Assembly: GCA_021162905.1 (NCBI GenBank)
Contig: JAGGXT010000181.1
Location: 1 to 5,245 of the forward strand
Source of the DNA: Candidatus Odinarchaeota archaeon
GTDB lineage: Archaea; Asgardarchaeota; JAGGXT01
Length of the DNA: 5,245 nt
Reading direction: 5' to 3'
Below, piece after piece: positions 1 through 5,245 of the stretch (position 1 is its first letter; each line of letters opens with the position of its first letter). A model generated the notes under the pieces. It searched no databases. It was not told the DNA's origin and saw nothing but the letters and a program-made list of their open reading frames with translations. Both the position numbers and the translations under genes were made by a program.

Positions 1-139
1 AAGTTATCTACTCAGGTAATAAACTCAGAAATATGATGATCATTAATAATGCATCAAAATACAATTCGATACATAGGCATAATTGCTTCTCTCCGTTTTG
101 CTTGCAGATTGTGGATTACCTTTATAATGTAATAATTCT

Positions 140-147
140 TTTATATT
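140..147 (+). promoter_or_regulatory. TATA-like promoter element of cofE
   Basis: The octamer TTTATATT resembles an archaeal TATA box. Archaeal transcription usually starts about 25 bp downstream of the box centre, which here falls at roughly 168-172, just before the ATG at 174. The transcript would therefore be leaderless or nearly so. A second T/A-rich candidate (TTTATAAT, 121-128) lies upstream and would give a leader of about 20 nt that includes the GGTG motif at 164-167. Which is used cannot be decided from sequence, and AT-rich DNA makes chance matches common. Confidence 0.45.
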
Positions 148-173
148 CTAAAAGAGAGGCCTCGGTGTTTGAC

Positions 174-929
174 ATGAAAGAGATTCGACTAATCGGATTG
201 ACATCAATTCCAATAGTTAAGCCAGGAGATGATATTGCTCAACTAATATTTAACGCTCTGAATAATGAAAATGTCCCTCTTGATGACGGTGATATTATAG
301 TTATCGCCCAAACAATTGTTTCAAGAGCCGAAGGAAGAATAGTTAATTTAAATGAAATAACACCATCAAAATTCGCTGAAATTATTGCTAGTACATATAA
401 TAAAGATCCTCGGCATGTTGAAATAATATTGCGTGAAAGCAAATCTATAGTCAGGATGGGTAATGGTCATATAATCACTGAAACTCATCATGGATTTGTT
501 ATGGCAAATAGTGGTGTTGATAGAAGCAATGTTCCTGGGGATGATACAGTCTCGCTTTTGCCTATAGACCCTGATAAATCAGCTAGAATGATAAGAAGCA
601 AATTGAAAAAACTGACTGGTAAAGAAGTTGCTGTTATAATAATAGATTCTATGGGGCGTCCTCTTCGAAATGGAATAATTTCGGGTGCCATTGGCGTGTC
701 GGGGATAAAACCTCTTAAAGATATCCGTGGAGAGAAAGATCTCTTTGGGTACGTTATGAAAACCACTGTAATTGCTTTAGCTGATGAATTAGCATGCGCT
801 GCTGCATTGGTGATGGGTGAAACTAATGAAGGAATACCTGTAGTTATTATAAAAGGCGTCAATTATGAGAAGGGTGAATATAGTGCAAAAGAATTAATAA
901 TGCCAATTCAAAAAGATTTATTTAGGTAA
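174..929 (+). CDS. cofE: Coenzyme F420-0:L-glutamate ligase (F420-0:gamma-glutamyl ligase)
   Basis: CofE is a cytosolic enzyme that adds L-glutamate residues through gamma linkages to F420-0 with GTP and a divalent metal, giving F420-1 and F420-2, the last steps of F420 synthesis. The 251-aa product matches the usual archaeal length of about 250 aa. Visible family motifs are PGDD (17-20), DGDIIVIAQTIVSRAEGR (38-55), the GVDRSN segment (114-119), PGDD (121-124), DSMGRP (158-163), AIGVSGIKPL (172-181), a RGEKDLFGY segment (185-193) and MGETNEGIP (214-222). The acidic residues D116, D158 and E216 lie where metal-binding residues are expected. The frame stays open upstream with an ATG at 33, but the family N-terminus (KEIRLIGL) begins at the ATG at 174, and the extra residues look non-coding and contain the TATA-like element. 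GGTG at 164-167 precedes this start. The position equivalent to Trp in the common GRPWR motif is Leu here. It may share a transcript with the glycosyltransferase 72 bp downstream. The family call is secure. Confidence 0.95.
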   Translation: MKEIRLIGLTSIPIVKPGDDIAQLIFNALNNENVPLDDGDIIVIAQTIVSRAEGRIVNLNEITPSKFAEIIASTYNKDPRHVEIILRESKSIVRMGNGHIITETHHGFVMANSGVDRSNVPGDDTVSLLPIDPDKSARMIRSKLKKLTGKEVAVIIIDSMGRPLRNGIISGAIGVSGIKPLKDIRGEKDLFGYVMKTTVIALADELACAAALVMGETNEGIPVVIIKGVNYEKGEYSAKELIMPIQKDLFR

Positions 930-992
930 TTAATTTCTCATTATTTCTAACTCAACTTTGCTAATACTACAAACAATAAGACTTGAAAGAAT

Positions 993-998
993 GGTGAT
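993..998 (+). promoter_or_regulatory. Ribosome binding site (GGTGAT) of the glycosyltransferase gene
   Basis: GGTGAT pairs with the 3' end of archaeal 16S rRNA (anti-SD ATCACCTCC) and lies 3 nt before the ATG at 1002. Pairing with the GTGAT part rather than GGAGG explains the short spacing. It supports the chosen start. No convincing TATA box is visible in the 72-bp gap, so transcription may read through from cofE. Confidence 0.65.
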
Positions 999-1001
999 TT
1001 T

Positions 1002-2405
1002 ATGAGGGTTGCAATAATAACTGAAGGAACGTACCCCACAACCTTGGGAGGGGTTTCTTATTGGGTACATAATTTGATAGATGGCATGCCAGATATAGAA
1101 TTTGTTGTCGTTGCAATAGTACCGACTAAAGAACCCACTATTCGATTTGCAAAACCACCAAATTTAAAAGAAATAATATTCGTACCAGTACCTCATAAAC
1201 TTGAAGAATTTAGCGATATTGAAAAAACAGACCTTGTTGACGAAATGGTAGAGGAGATTATTCAGTTTCATAAAAATATAAAGAATTTTAAGTTTGTAGA
1301 AGCTTATAAAAATCTTAAAAAAGTGTATCCTATTTTTTTAGACAATCCTATGAAAATATGGCGTCACAAACTTCTTTGGAAATTTCTTGAAGAATACTAT
1401 AAGAAAATAAATCCCAAAACTGCTTTTTTCAAATGGCTAGTATCTTGGAAAAATACACACGCCCCCCTGTTATCACTACTAGCTACAAAAATGCCTGAGG
1501 CTGACGTTTATCATGCAACAAACTCTGGTTATCCCGGACTAGCGGCTCTTTTAGGTAAAATTTTATACGGCGGTCGTACACTTGTAACAGATCATGGTCT
1601 TTTTATTCGTGAGTTAAGAATTCGTATTGAGTCCTCTCTTTTAGATAAGATAGAGAAATTATTATGGATTCGCACTGGTGTTAGTATAAGCATAATGAAC
1701 TACCATTTATTTGATTTAGTAACCACAGTTTGTGAATTCAACAAGAGATGGGTAATCGAAAACGTTGGAATACCCGCTAAGAAAATCAAAGTAGTTTATA
1801 ATGGGATAGATACCGACTATTTCCGCCCCCTCTTAGTCCCTCGTGATCCCTATTTGGTAGGAACTATAGCTCGTGTCTATGATATAAAAAATATAAAAGA
1901 TTTTATAAAAGCTGCAAAATACGTTGTAAAACGTGTCCCAGAAGCAAAGTTCGTTGTAATAGGTCCTGTAGATGATCCTGTATACTGGGACGAGTGTAAC
2001 AGATTAGTTGAAATGCTTGACTTGAAGGAAAAATTCCAGTTCATAGGTCCGACAACTAATACTTTATTCTGGTATAATTCGATATCAGTCTTCGTGCTAT
2101 CAAGCGCTAGCGAAGGTTTTCCGCTGAGTACTATAGAAGCCATGGCATGCGGGACTCCTGTAATTGTAACAGATGTTGGTGGTGCAGGTGAAGCTGTTGG
2201 CAAATGTGGATTTGTAGTTCCTCCGTACAATCCTAGAAAGTTAGGAGAAAAAATTGTATGGCTTTTAACACATCAAAAGGAAAGAGAACAAATGGGTTTG
2301 TGTGCTAGAGAAAGAGCTGTTAAATATTTCTCACAAAAGAAATTTATCAGAGAATTTAAGAAGATATATACAACCTTGGCTCGTAAAGAGAGAGTTTTGG
2401 CATGA
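1002..2405 (+). CDS. PelF-like GT4-family glycosyltransferase
   Basis: This is a predicted cytosolic retaining glycosyltransferase with the GT-B fold, which transfers sugar from a nucleotide-sugar donor to a glycan or lipid acceptor. The N-terminal domain opens with ITEGTYPTTLGGVSYWVHNL (6-25), close to the EGTYP-x3-GGVSSWVH signature of PelF, the Pel polysaccharide glycosyltransferase. The central HATNSGYPGLAALLGK (171-186) and TDHGLFIRELRIRI (196-209) segments are also PelF-like. The C-terminal donor-binding domain has VYNGIDTDYF (265-274), a IARVYDIKNIKDFIKAA segment (289-305) with likely phosphate-contacting R291 and K296, and the GT4 EX7E motif at E371 and E379, followed by MACGTPVIVTDVGGAGE. 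No signal peptide or membrane segment is seen. At 467 aa it is somewhat shorter than bacterial PelF (about 500 aa). No other pel gene is present, so Pel synthesis should not be assumed; surface glycan, glycoprotein or glycolipid synthesis are alternatives. Its stop codon overlaps the start of the DUF488 gene. Family is sure; donor and acceptor are unknown. Confidence 0.92.
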   Translation: MRVAIITEGTYPTTLGGVSYWVHNLIDGMPDIEFVVVAIVPTKEPTIRFAKPPNLKEIIFVPVPHKLEEFSDIEKTDLVDEMVEEIIQFHKNIKNFKFVEAYKNLKKVYPIFLDNPMKIWRHKLLWKFLEEYYKKINPKTAFFKWLVSWKNTHAPLLSLLATKMPEADVYHATNSGYPGLAALLGKILYGGRTLVTDHGLFIRELRIRIESSLLDKIEKLLWIRTGVSISIMNYHLFDLVTTVCEFNKRWVIENVGIPAKKIKVVYNGIDTDYFRPLLVPRDPYLVGTIARVYDIKNIKDFIKAAKYVVKRVPEAKFVVIGPVDDPVYWDECNRLVEMLDLKEKFQFIGPTTNTLFWYNSISVFVLSSASEGFPLSTIEAMACGTPVIVTDVGGAGEAVGKCGFVVPPYNPRKLGEKIVWLLTHQKEREQMGLCARERAVKYFSQKKFIREFKKIYTTLARKERVLA

Positions 2406-2842
2406 CATTAACAATTTTCACTGTTGGGCATTCAAACAGATCCTTTGAAGAACTGATTCGAATATTAAAAAAGTACAATATAGAAACTATAGTTGATGTT
2501 AGGAGTTTTCCAACAAGCAAGAAATATCCATGGTTTAATAGAGAATCCTTAGAGATTGAACTTCCCAAGTTTAAAATTAAGTACATATGGCTCAAGGATC
2601 TTGGAGGGTATCGCAGGGGTGGATATGAAAAGTATCAAGAGAGTGAACAATATAAAATAGCGTTAGATGATTTGATCAGCTTAGCTAAAGAGTCGCGAGT
2701 CGCAATAATGTGTGCCGAAAAGCTTTGGTTTAAATGTCATAGACGGTTTATTTCAAACGATTTAGTAAGAAGAGGAATCGAAGTAATTCATATTATTGAT
2801 CTTAAACGAACACAAAAACACAAACTGAAGGAGCAAGTTTAA
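2402..2842 (+). CDS. DUF488 family protein
   Basis: This 146-aa soluble protein belongs to DUF488, a widespread small-protein family without an established biochemical role. Seen motifs are TVGHSNRSFEELI (7-19), IVDVRSFPTSKKYPWFN (30-46), LKDLGGYRRGG (64-74), CAEK (104-107) and CHRR (112-115), ending with the typical DLVRRGIEVIHI segment (120-131). The conserved Cys104, Cys112 and His113 and the invariant Asp32 and Arg34 suggest an active or metal-binding site, but that is inference. Length and motif order are complete for the family, so it is not truncated. Its ATG sits inside the ATGA overlap (2402-2405) with the glycosyltransferase stop codon, so translation is probably coupled to that gene and the two form an operon. 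A T-tract and then a new promoter follow. Family assignment is confident; function is not known. Confidence 0.9.
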   Translation: MTLTIFTVGHSNRSFEELIRILKKYNIETIVDVRSFPTSKKYPWFNRESLEIELPKFKIKYIWLKDLGGYRRGGYEKYQESEQYKIALDDLISLAKESRVAIMCAEKLWFKCHRRFISNDLVRRGIEVIHIIDLKRTQKHKLKEQV

Positions 2843-2868
2843 CTGTCATGTATTATTGTTCATAGCTG

Positions 2869-2882
2869 AAACTTAGTTTTTT
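2869..2882 (+). terminator. Possible T-tract terminator after DUF488
   Basis: A run of six T (2877-2882) lies 34 bp after the DUF488 stop codon. It is preceded by a weak 4-bp stem, AAAC (2869-2872) with GTTT (2876-2879). Archaeal RNA polymerase can terminate at U-tracts without a strong hairpin. The position between DUF488 and the next TATA-like element fits an operon end. In AT-rich DNA such a run may be chance. Confidence 0.3.
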
Positions 2883-2914
2883 AACAGAAATAAATTTTAT
2901 AATTCCATAAGTTC

Positions 2915-2924
2915 TCATAAATAT
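2915..2924 (+). promoter_or_regulatory. TATA-like promoter element of npdG
   Basis: The stretch CATAAATATC is an archaeal TATA-like element about 40 bp upstream of the npdG ATG. A start site roughly 25 bp downstream (near 2946) would leave a leader of about 15 nt that contains the GTGAT ribosome binding site. A second T/A-rich candidate, TTTTATAA (2895-2902), lies a little further upstream. The 120-bp gap after DUF488 and these elements suggest npdG has its own promoter. Confidence 0.4.
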
Positions 2925-2955
2925 CTAGCCTACTAAACATAAATATCGTGAGCGT

Positions 2956-2960
2956 GTGAT
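2956..2960 (+). promoter_or_regulatory. Ribosome binding site (GTGAT) of npdG
   Basis: GTGAT complements the 3' terminal ATCAC of archaeal 16S rRNA and lies 2 nt before the ATG at 2963, the same arrangement as for the glycosyltransferase gene. It supports this start, which also gives an N-terminus that begins directly with the dinucleotide-binding strand of the enzyme. Confidence 0.5.
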
Positions 2961-2962
2961 CT

Positions 2963-3622
2963 ATGAGAATTGGAATTATTGGTGGTACAGGCGATCTTGG
3001 AAGAGGTCTTTCTTTAAGATGGGCAAAAAATCATACTATATTTATAGGGTCCAGATTTAAAGAAAAAGCTGAGCGAATAGCTGATGAATATAATAAAATT
3101 GCAAAAGATTACTATAAAATGGATGTTGAAATAGTTGGTCTTGAAAATAAGAAGGCCGTAGAAAAATCAGAGCTTGTCGTTCTTTCAATACCTGCAGAAT
3201 TCATAAAAACAATAGTTGAATCTTTTAAAGCTGAGCTTTCAGGAAAGATTATAATATCTCCCATAGTTCCTATGAGGAAGGAAGGCAATAACTTTATTTA
3301 TATGCCACCCCCTGAAGGAAGCGCAGCTCTCCTGTTAAGGAAAATAGTTCCTGGAACAACGAAAATTGTTGCAGCGTTTCATAATCTATCTGCTATCAAA
3401 TTAGCAGAACTGGGACGTAAGCTAGATTATGATGTAGTGATGTGCGGCGATACTGAAGCAAAATCTGTAGTATCCGAGCTTATCAAAGAAATAGAAAACC
3501 TTAGACCATTAGATGGAGGGCCATTAGAAAATGCTTATCTTGTTGAATCCTTGACCCCGCTTTTGCTTAATGTTGCAATTAGAAACAAGCTTAAACTGCC
3601 ATCAATAAAGTTTGTACTCTAA
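2963..3622 (+). CDS. npdG: NADPH-dependent F420 reductase (F420H2:NADP+ oxidoreductase)
   Basis: NpdG (also called Fno) is a cytosolic enzyme that reversibly transfers hydride between reduced F420 and NADP+, linking the F420 pool to NADPH supply. The 219-aa product fits the archaeal family length of about 210-225 aa. It begins with a Rossmann strand and the glycine motif GIIGGTGDLGRGL (4-16), followed by GSR (29-31), where Ser30 and Arg31 are placed to bind the NADP 2'-phosphate. Further family signatures are VVLSIPAEF (72-80), SPIVPM (99-104), IVAAFHNLSA (135-144), VVMCGD (158-163), LRPLDGGPLENA (180-191) and the LVESLTPLLLN segment (193-203) near the C-terminus. It lies on the same strand as cofE, separated by two non-F420 genes, and converges on the minus-strand regulator with an 8-bp gap. 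Nothing appears missing. A role in F420/NADP hydride exchange is well supported; the physiological direction is not visible. Confidence 0.95.
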   Translation: MRIGIIGGTGDLGRGLSLRWAKNHTIFIGSRFKEKAERIADEYNKIAKDYYKMDVEIVGLENKKAVEKSELVVLSIPAEFIKTIVESFKAELSGKIIISPIVPMRKEGNNFIYMPPPEGSAALLLRKIVPGTTKIVAAFHNLSAIKLAELGRKLDYDVVMCGDTEAKSVVSELIKEIENLRPLDGGPLENAYLVESLTPLLLNVAIRNKLKLPSIKFVL

Positions 3623-3630
3623 ATAATTTA

Positions 3631-4998
3631 TTATATCTCCTCTATAGTTACTTTTGTACTAAATGTTTCCTTTGGTACTTTCCAGTACTGTCTATTTTCA
3701 TCCCAGTACGGTGCCAAGATCGTTATTGGTCTCCTTCCTATATTTACATATCTTGGTATTAATTTATATGCAGCTACGTTATCTCTTAAAATAGCATCTA
3801 AATGGTATGCTATTGTTGCTAATTTTGTTGAGGGAATTTCAATAAAACTTATGATACCATCTGTTGTTTTTGCTAAATAGTACAACGGATAAGAATTAGA
3901 GAAATATCGAATGAATACCTCCATATCATCCTCACTATCTTTAAATGGTTCAATATAAACCATCAAAGAACCATCTAACATTATATTATTTACACGAACG
4001 ACAGGATAATAGTACTTTCTATATTTTTTCTTAATTCTACATATGGTTGCTTCGCTGACATTCAGATTGAAGTTCCTTTTTATAATTTCCTTTAGTTGCC
4101 TGATAGGTGCTCTAATATCAAATGTTGATAATGTGTATACAATGAATTCCTTCTTTGTGAAAAATCTCTTTTCAAACGAATATTTAAGAAACTCAGGTCG
4201 TTGTAAAAACTCGTAATGATCTTTCATGAAAGAGTATGAAGAAACTATATCTTTGTGAACATCTAGATTCCAATCCCTCCCCTCAAATAGGAAGAAATTC
4301 ATCCCGTAAGTGATTTCTCTTATTTCTTGCAGTTCATAATCAGTTATTAATCTGAATCTAAAAAGATTAACAATCCACCGCTTAAATCTTTCAATAACAG
4401 ATACTTGATTAGGTATAGCAAAAGTCACCCATCCATCTATTTTTCTCTCATACACTGCAAATGTATCAAGATTTATTGTTAGGGTAAATGGTGTCCAAAG
4501 AACATTCTTTACAAAAGAAACAGCCTCCCTAGGAATTGTTAAAAAAAGCACAAAGTGTCTTAACTTAAATATTGTAGGGTCTATTAGTGAATAGAATCTT
4601 AATCTATACTTATTTGATAACCTATTGACATATGCTCTAGCAGTTCTGTAGTTCACCCCAAGATACTTTGCCAAATCTCTTGATTTAGCAGTCGGATTAT
4701 TAACAATGAACTCTAATGTCTCTAAATCTCTTTTAGTTATCTTCTCTTGAGCGATAAAAATGGTTGAAAGAAATCTCTTAATCATTTCTTTATTTGTTAT
4801 TCTATATTTTTCAATTATTCTAAGCCTACTTTCTACCATCATCTTAAGGTTATCATCATTAGGAAGGCTAAAACCAGAAGGAGTTTGAGCTTTAAGCAAA
4901 ATCTTTTTAGGTTCGTTATTCAAATATGCGTTTAATGCTTGGTATATCTCAATAATTTCATCGTCATCAATTGGTGGTTTATAGAATTTTTTTCTCAT
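3631..4998 (-). CDS. Putative DNA-binding regulator with duplicated HTH-plus-sensor architecture
   Basis: I do not recognise a named family for this 455-aa protein. A charged N-terminal part (1-85) precedes a winged-helix-like segment (about 90-135): LETLEFIV, then AKSRDLAKYLGVNYRTARAY as the helix-turn-helix, then NRLSNKYRLRFYS. Residues 136-225 look like alternating strands and helices (HFVLFLTI, TINLDTFAVYERKIDGWVTFAIP, VIERFKRWIVNLF), reminiscent of Lrp/AsnC-type effector domains. A second unit follows: an HTH-like segment (283-328, with APIRQLKEIIKRNF and VSEATICRIKKKYRKYYYP), then SLMVYIEPF, PLYYLAKTTDGIISFIEIPS and LATIAYHLDAILRD (344-406). So the protein seems to be an internal tandem duplication. 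No membrane segment or signal peptide is seen, so it is probably a cytosolic transcription regulator; effector and targets are unknown. The ATG at 4998 is the first in frame after an AT-rich promoter region; a weak GTGGT (5004-5008) precedes it. It converges with npdG. Confidence 0.8.
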   Translation of the reverse strand: MRKKFYKPPIDDDEIIEIYQALNAYLNNEPKKILLKAQTPSGFSLPNDDNLKMMVESRLRIIEKYRITNKEMIKRFLSTIFIAQEKITKRDLETLEFIVNNPTAKSRDLAKYLGVNYRTARAYVNRLSNKYRLRFYSLIDPTIFKLRHFVLFLTIPREAVSFVKNVLWTPFTLTINLDTFAVYERKIDGWVTFAIPNQVSVIERFKRWIVNLFRFRLITDYELQEIREITYGMNFFLFEGRDWNLDVHKDIVSSYSFMKDHYEFLQRPEFLKYSFEKRFFTKKEFIVYTLSTFDIRAPIRQLKEIIKRNFNLNVSEATICRIKKKYRKYYYPVVRVNNIMLDGSLMVYIEPFKDSEDDMEVFIRYFSNSYPLYYLAKTTDGIISFIEIPSTKLATIAYHLDAILRDNVAAYKLIPRYVNIGRRPITILAPYWDENRQYWKVPKETFSTKVTIEEI

Positions 4999-5041
4999 AT
5001 CAAACCACTATTATATTCCAATTAAAAAAATGTACTATGTA

Positions 5042-5060
5042 TATTGAAATAATATCAATA
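5042..5060. repeat. Inverted repeat TATTGA-N7-TCAATA (possible operator)
   Basis: Two perfect 6-bp arms, TATTGA (5042-5047) and TCAATA (5055-5060), flank a 7-bp AT spacer; the symmetry centre is at 5051. Size and spacing suit binding by a dimeric HTH protein. It lies 44-62 bp upstream of the regulator's start codon and would overlap the start site predicted from the TATA-like element at 5068-5077, a usual place for an autorepressor site. A chance dyad in AT-rich DNA is possible. Confidence 0.35.
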
Positions 5061-5067
5061 ACTTACA

Positions 5068-5077
5068 TTTAAATTTT
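5068..5077 (-). promoter_or_regulatory. Candidate TATA element of the minus-strand regulator gene
   Basis: Read on the minus strand, the stretch AAATTTAAAT-like core here resembles an archaeal TATA box. A start about 25 bp downstream would be near 5046, giving a leader of about 48 nt before the ATG at 4998. An alternative is TATATAT at 5091-5097, which would start near 5068. A third AT-rich element at 5011-5017 is too close to the ATG to serve this start. The choice is uncertain. Confidence 0.3.
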
Positions 5078-5131
5078 TACACTTTTTTTCATATATAGTA
5101 AGAAAAAATCAACTAAAATCAGGTTAAATTA

Positions 5132-5217
5132 AAAAATAAGGATTATTACTAATTATTATTTATTTTTCAGAAAAAAGTCATCTTATTTTCCAAAAATAAG
5201 ATAGAATAGTAATTATT
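5132..5217. repeat. Imperfect direct repeat, two 26-nt copies 60 bp apart
   Basis: The segments 5132-5157 and 5192-5217 match at 20 of 26 positions without gaps. Both begin with AAAAATAAG and end with TAATTATT, with a diverged centre. The second copy includes the right arm of the 10-bp inverted repeat. Low sequence complexity makes part of this similarity expected, so a real repeat is only moderately supported. Confidence 0.35.
5180..5202. repeat. Perfect 10-bp inverted repeat with 3-nt loop
   Basis: ATCTTATTTT (5180-5189) and AAAATAAGAT (5193-5202) are exact reverse complements separated by CCA. As RNA this would be a compact A/U-rich hairpin; as DNA it is a near-continuous 23-bp palindrome. 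It lies about 180 bp upstream of the regulator gene. It could be a protein-binding site, or part of the terminator of a transcript entering from the right edge; no long T-tract follows on either strand, which weakens the terminator reading. Confidence 0.55.
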
Positions 5218-5245
5218 TGCTCCATTTTGAAATACTATTTAAATA

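Larger units (their letters stand above)
4999..5245. other. AT-rich non-coding region upstream of the minus-strand regulator
   Basis: No open frame longer than about 15 codons is visible on either strand in this stretch. It is markedly richer in A/T than the genes and contains several TATA-like elements, two perfect inverted repeats and an imperfect direct repeat, listed separately. It most likely holds the promoter of the minus-strand regulator and possibly that of a gene beyond the right edge, where the palindrome TATTTAAATA (5236-5245) could serve as a TATA element. Confidence 0.6.

Noticed and set aside
33..39. ATGATGA resembling the C box of a C/D-box small RNA
   Set aside because: No CTGA D box is found at a suitable distance downstream and there are no paired C'/D' elements.
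33..173. N-terminal extension of CofE starting at the ATG at 33
   Set aside because: The 47 extra residues do not resemble the family N-terminus, they overlap a TATA-like element, and the start at 174 gives the standard family length.
239..442. Open frame on the minus strand inside cofE
   Set aside because: It lies wholly antisense to a well-supported gene and its translation shows no recognisable family.
488..862. Longer open frame on the minus strand inside cofE
   Set aside because: It mirrors the conserved motifs of cofE and has no family features of its own.
1877..2230. Open frame on the minus strand inside the glycosyltransferase gene
   Set aside because: It is antisense to the conserved donor-binding domain, and the translation is low-complexity and unlike any known family.
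2356..2595. Open frame on the minus strand across the glycosyltransferase/DUF488 junction
   Set aside because: It is antisense to two supported genes, with no ribosome binding site and no recognisable motif.
5132..5217. Start of a CRISPR or iteron array
   Set aside because: Only two imperfect AT-rich copies are present, with no unique spacers of even length between exact repeats and no cas or replication gene nearby.
5180..5225. Small peptide gene on the minus strand (15 codons from the ATG at 5225)
   Set aside because: It is very short, lacks a ribosome binding site and covers the inverted repeat, so coding is unlikely.

Overview
The window looks like a stretch of an AT-rich archaeal chromosome. 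Two genes belong to coenzyme F420 metabolism, the promoters are TATA-like rather than bacterial -35/-10 type, and ribosome binding sites are of the GGTGAT type lying close to the start codon. F420 also occurs in actinobacteria, but the low G+C and the promoter style argue against them. A lineage cannot be fixed from this sequence alone; an uncultured or thermophilic Thermoproteota-type archaeon would fit.

Layout from left to right: an upstream region of about 170 bp with a TATA-like element; cofE (F420-0:gamma-glutamyl ligase, +, best start at 174); a PelF-like GT4 glycosyltransferase (+); a small DUF488 protein (+) that overlaps the glycosyltransferase by 4 bp; a 120-bp gap with a T-tract and a new TATA-like element; npdG/fno (F420H2:NADP oxidoreductase, +); then, convergent and only 8 bp away, a 455-aa protein on the minus strand with two winged-helix-like segments, each followed by a sensor-like segment. 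The last 247 bp (4999-5245) hold no gene. They are very AT-rich and carry two clear inverted repeats and an imperfect direct repeat, as expected of a regulatory region upstream of the minus-strand gene.

How the genes may work together: CofE finishes the polyglutamate tail of F420, and NpdG exchanges hydride between reduced F420 and NADP, so both serve one cofactor pool. The glycosyltransferase and DUF488 pair between them is translationally coupled but has no obvious link to F420. The minus-strand regulator is probably a DNA-binding protein of unknown target; an operator-like dyad in its own promoter region suggests autoregulation, which is inference.

I see no defence system, mobile element, CRISPR array, tRNA or rRNA. 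No clear new multi-gene system is present. The most unusual items are the internally duplicated regulator with its repeat-bearing upstream region and the coupled glycosyltransferase/DUF488 pair.
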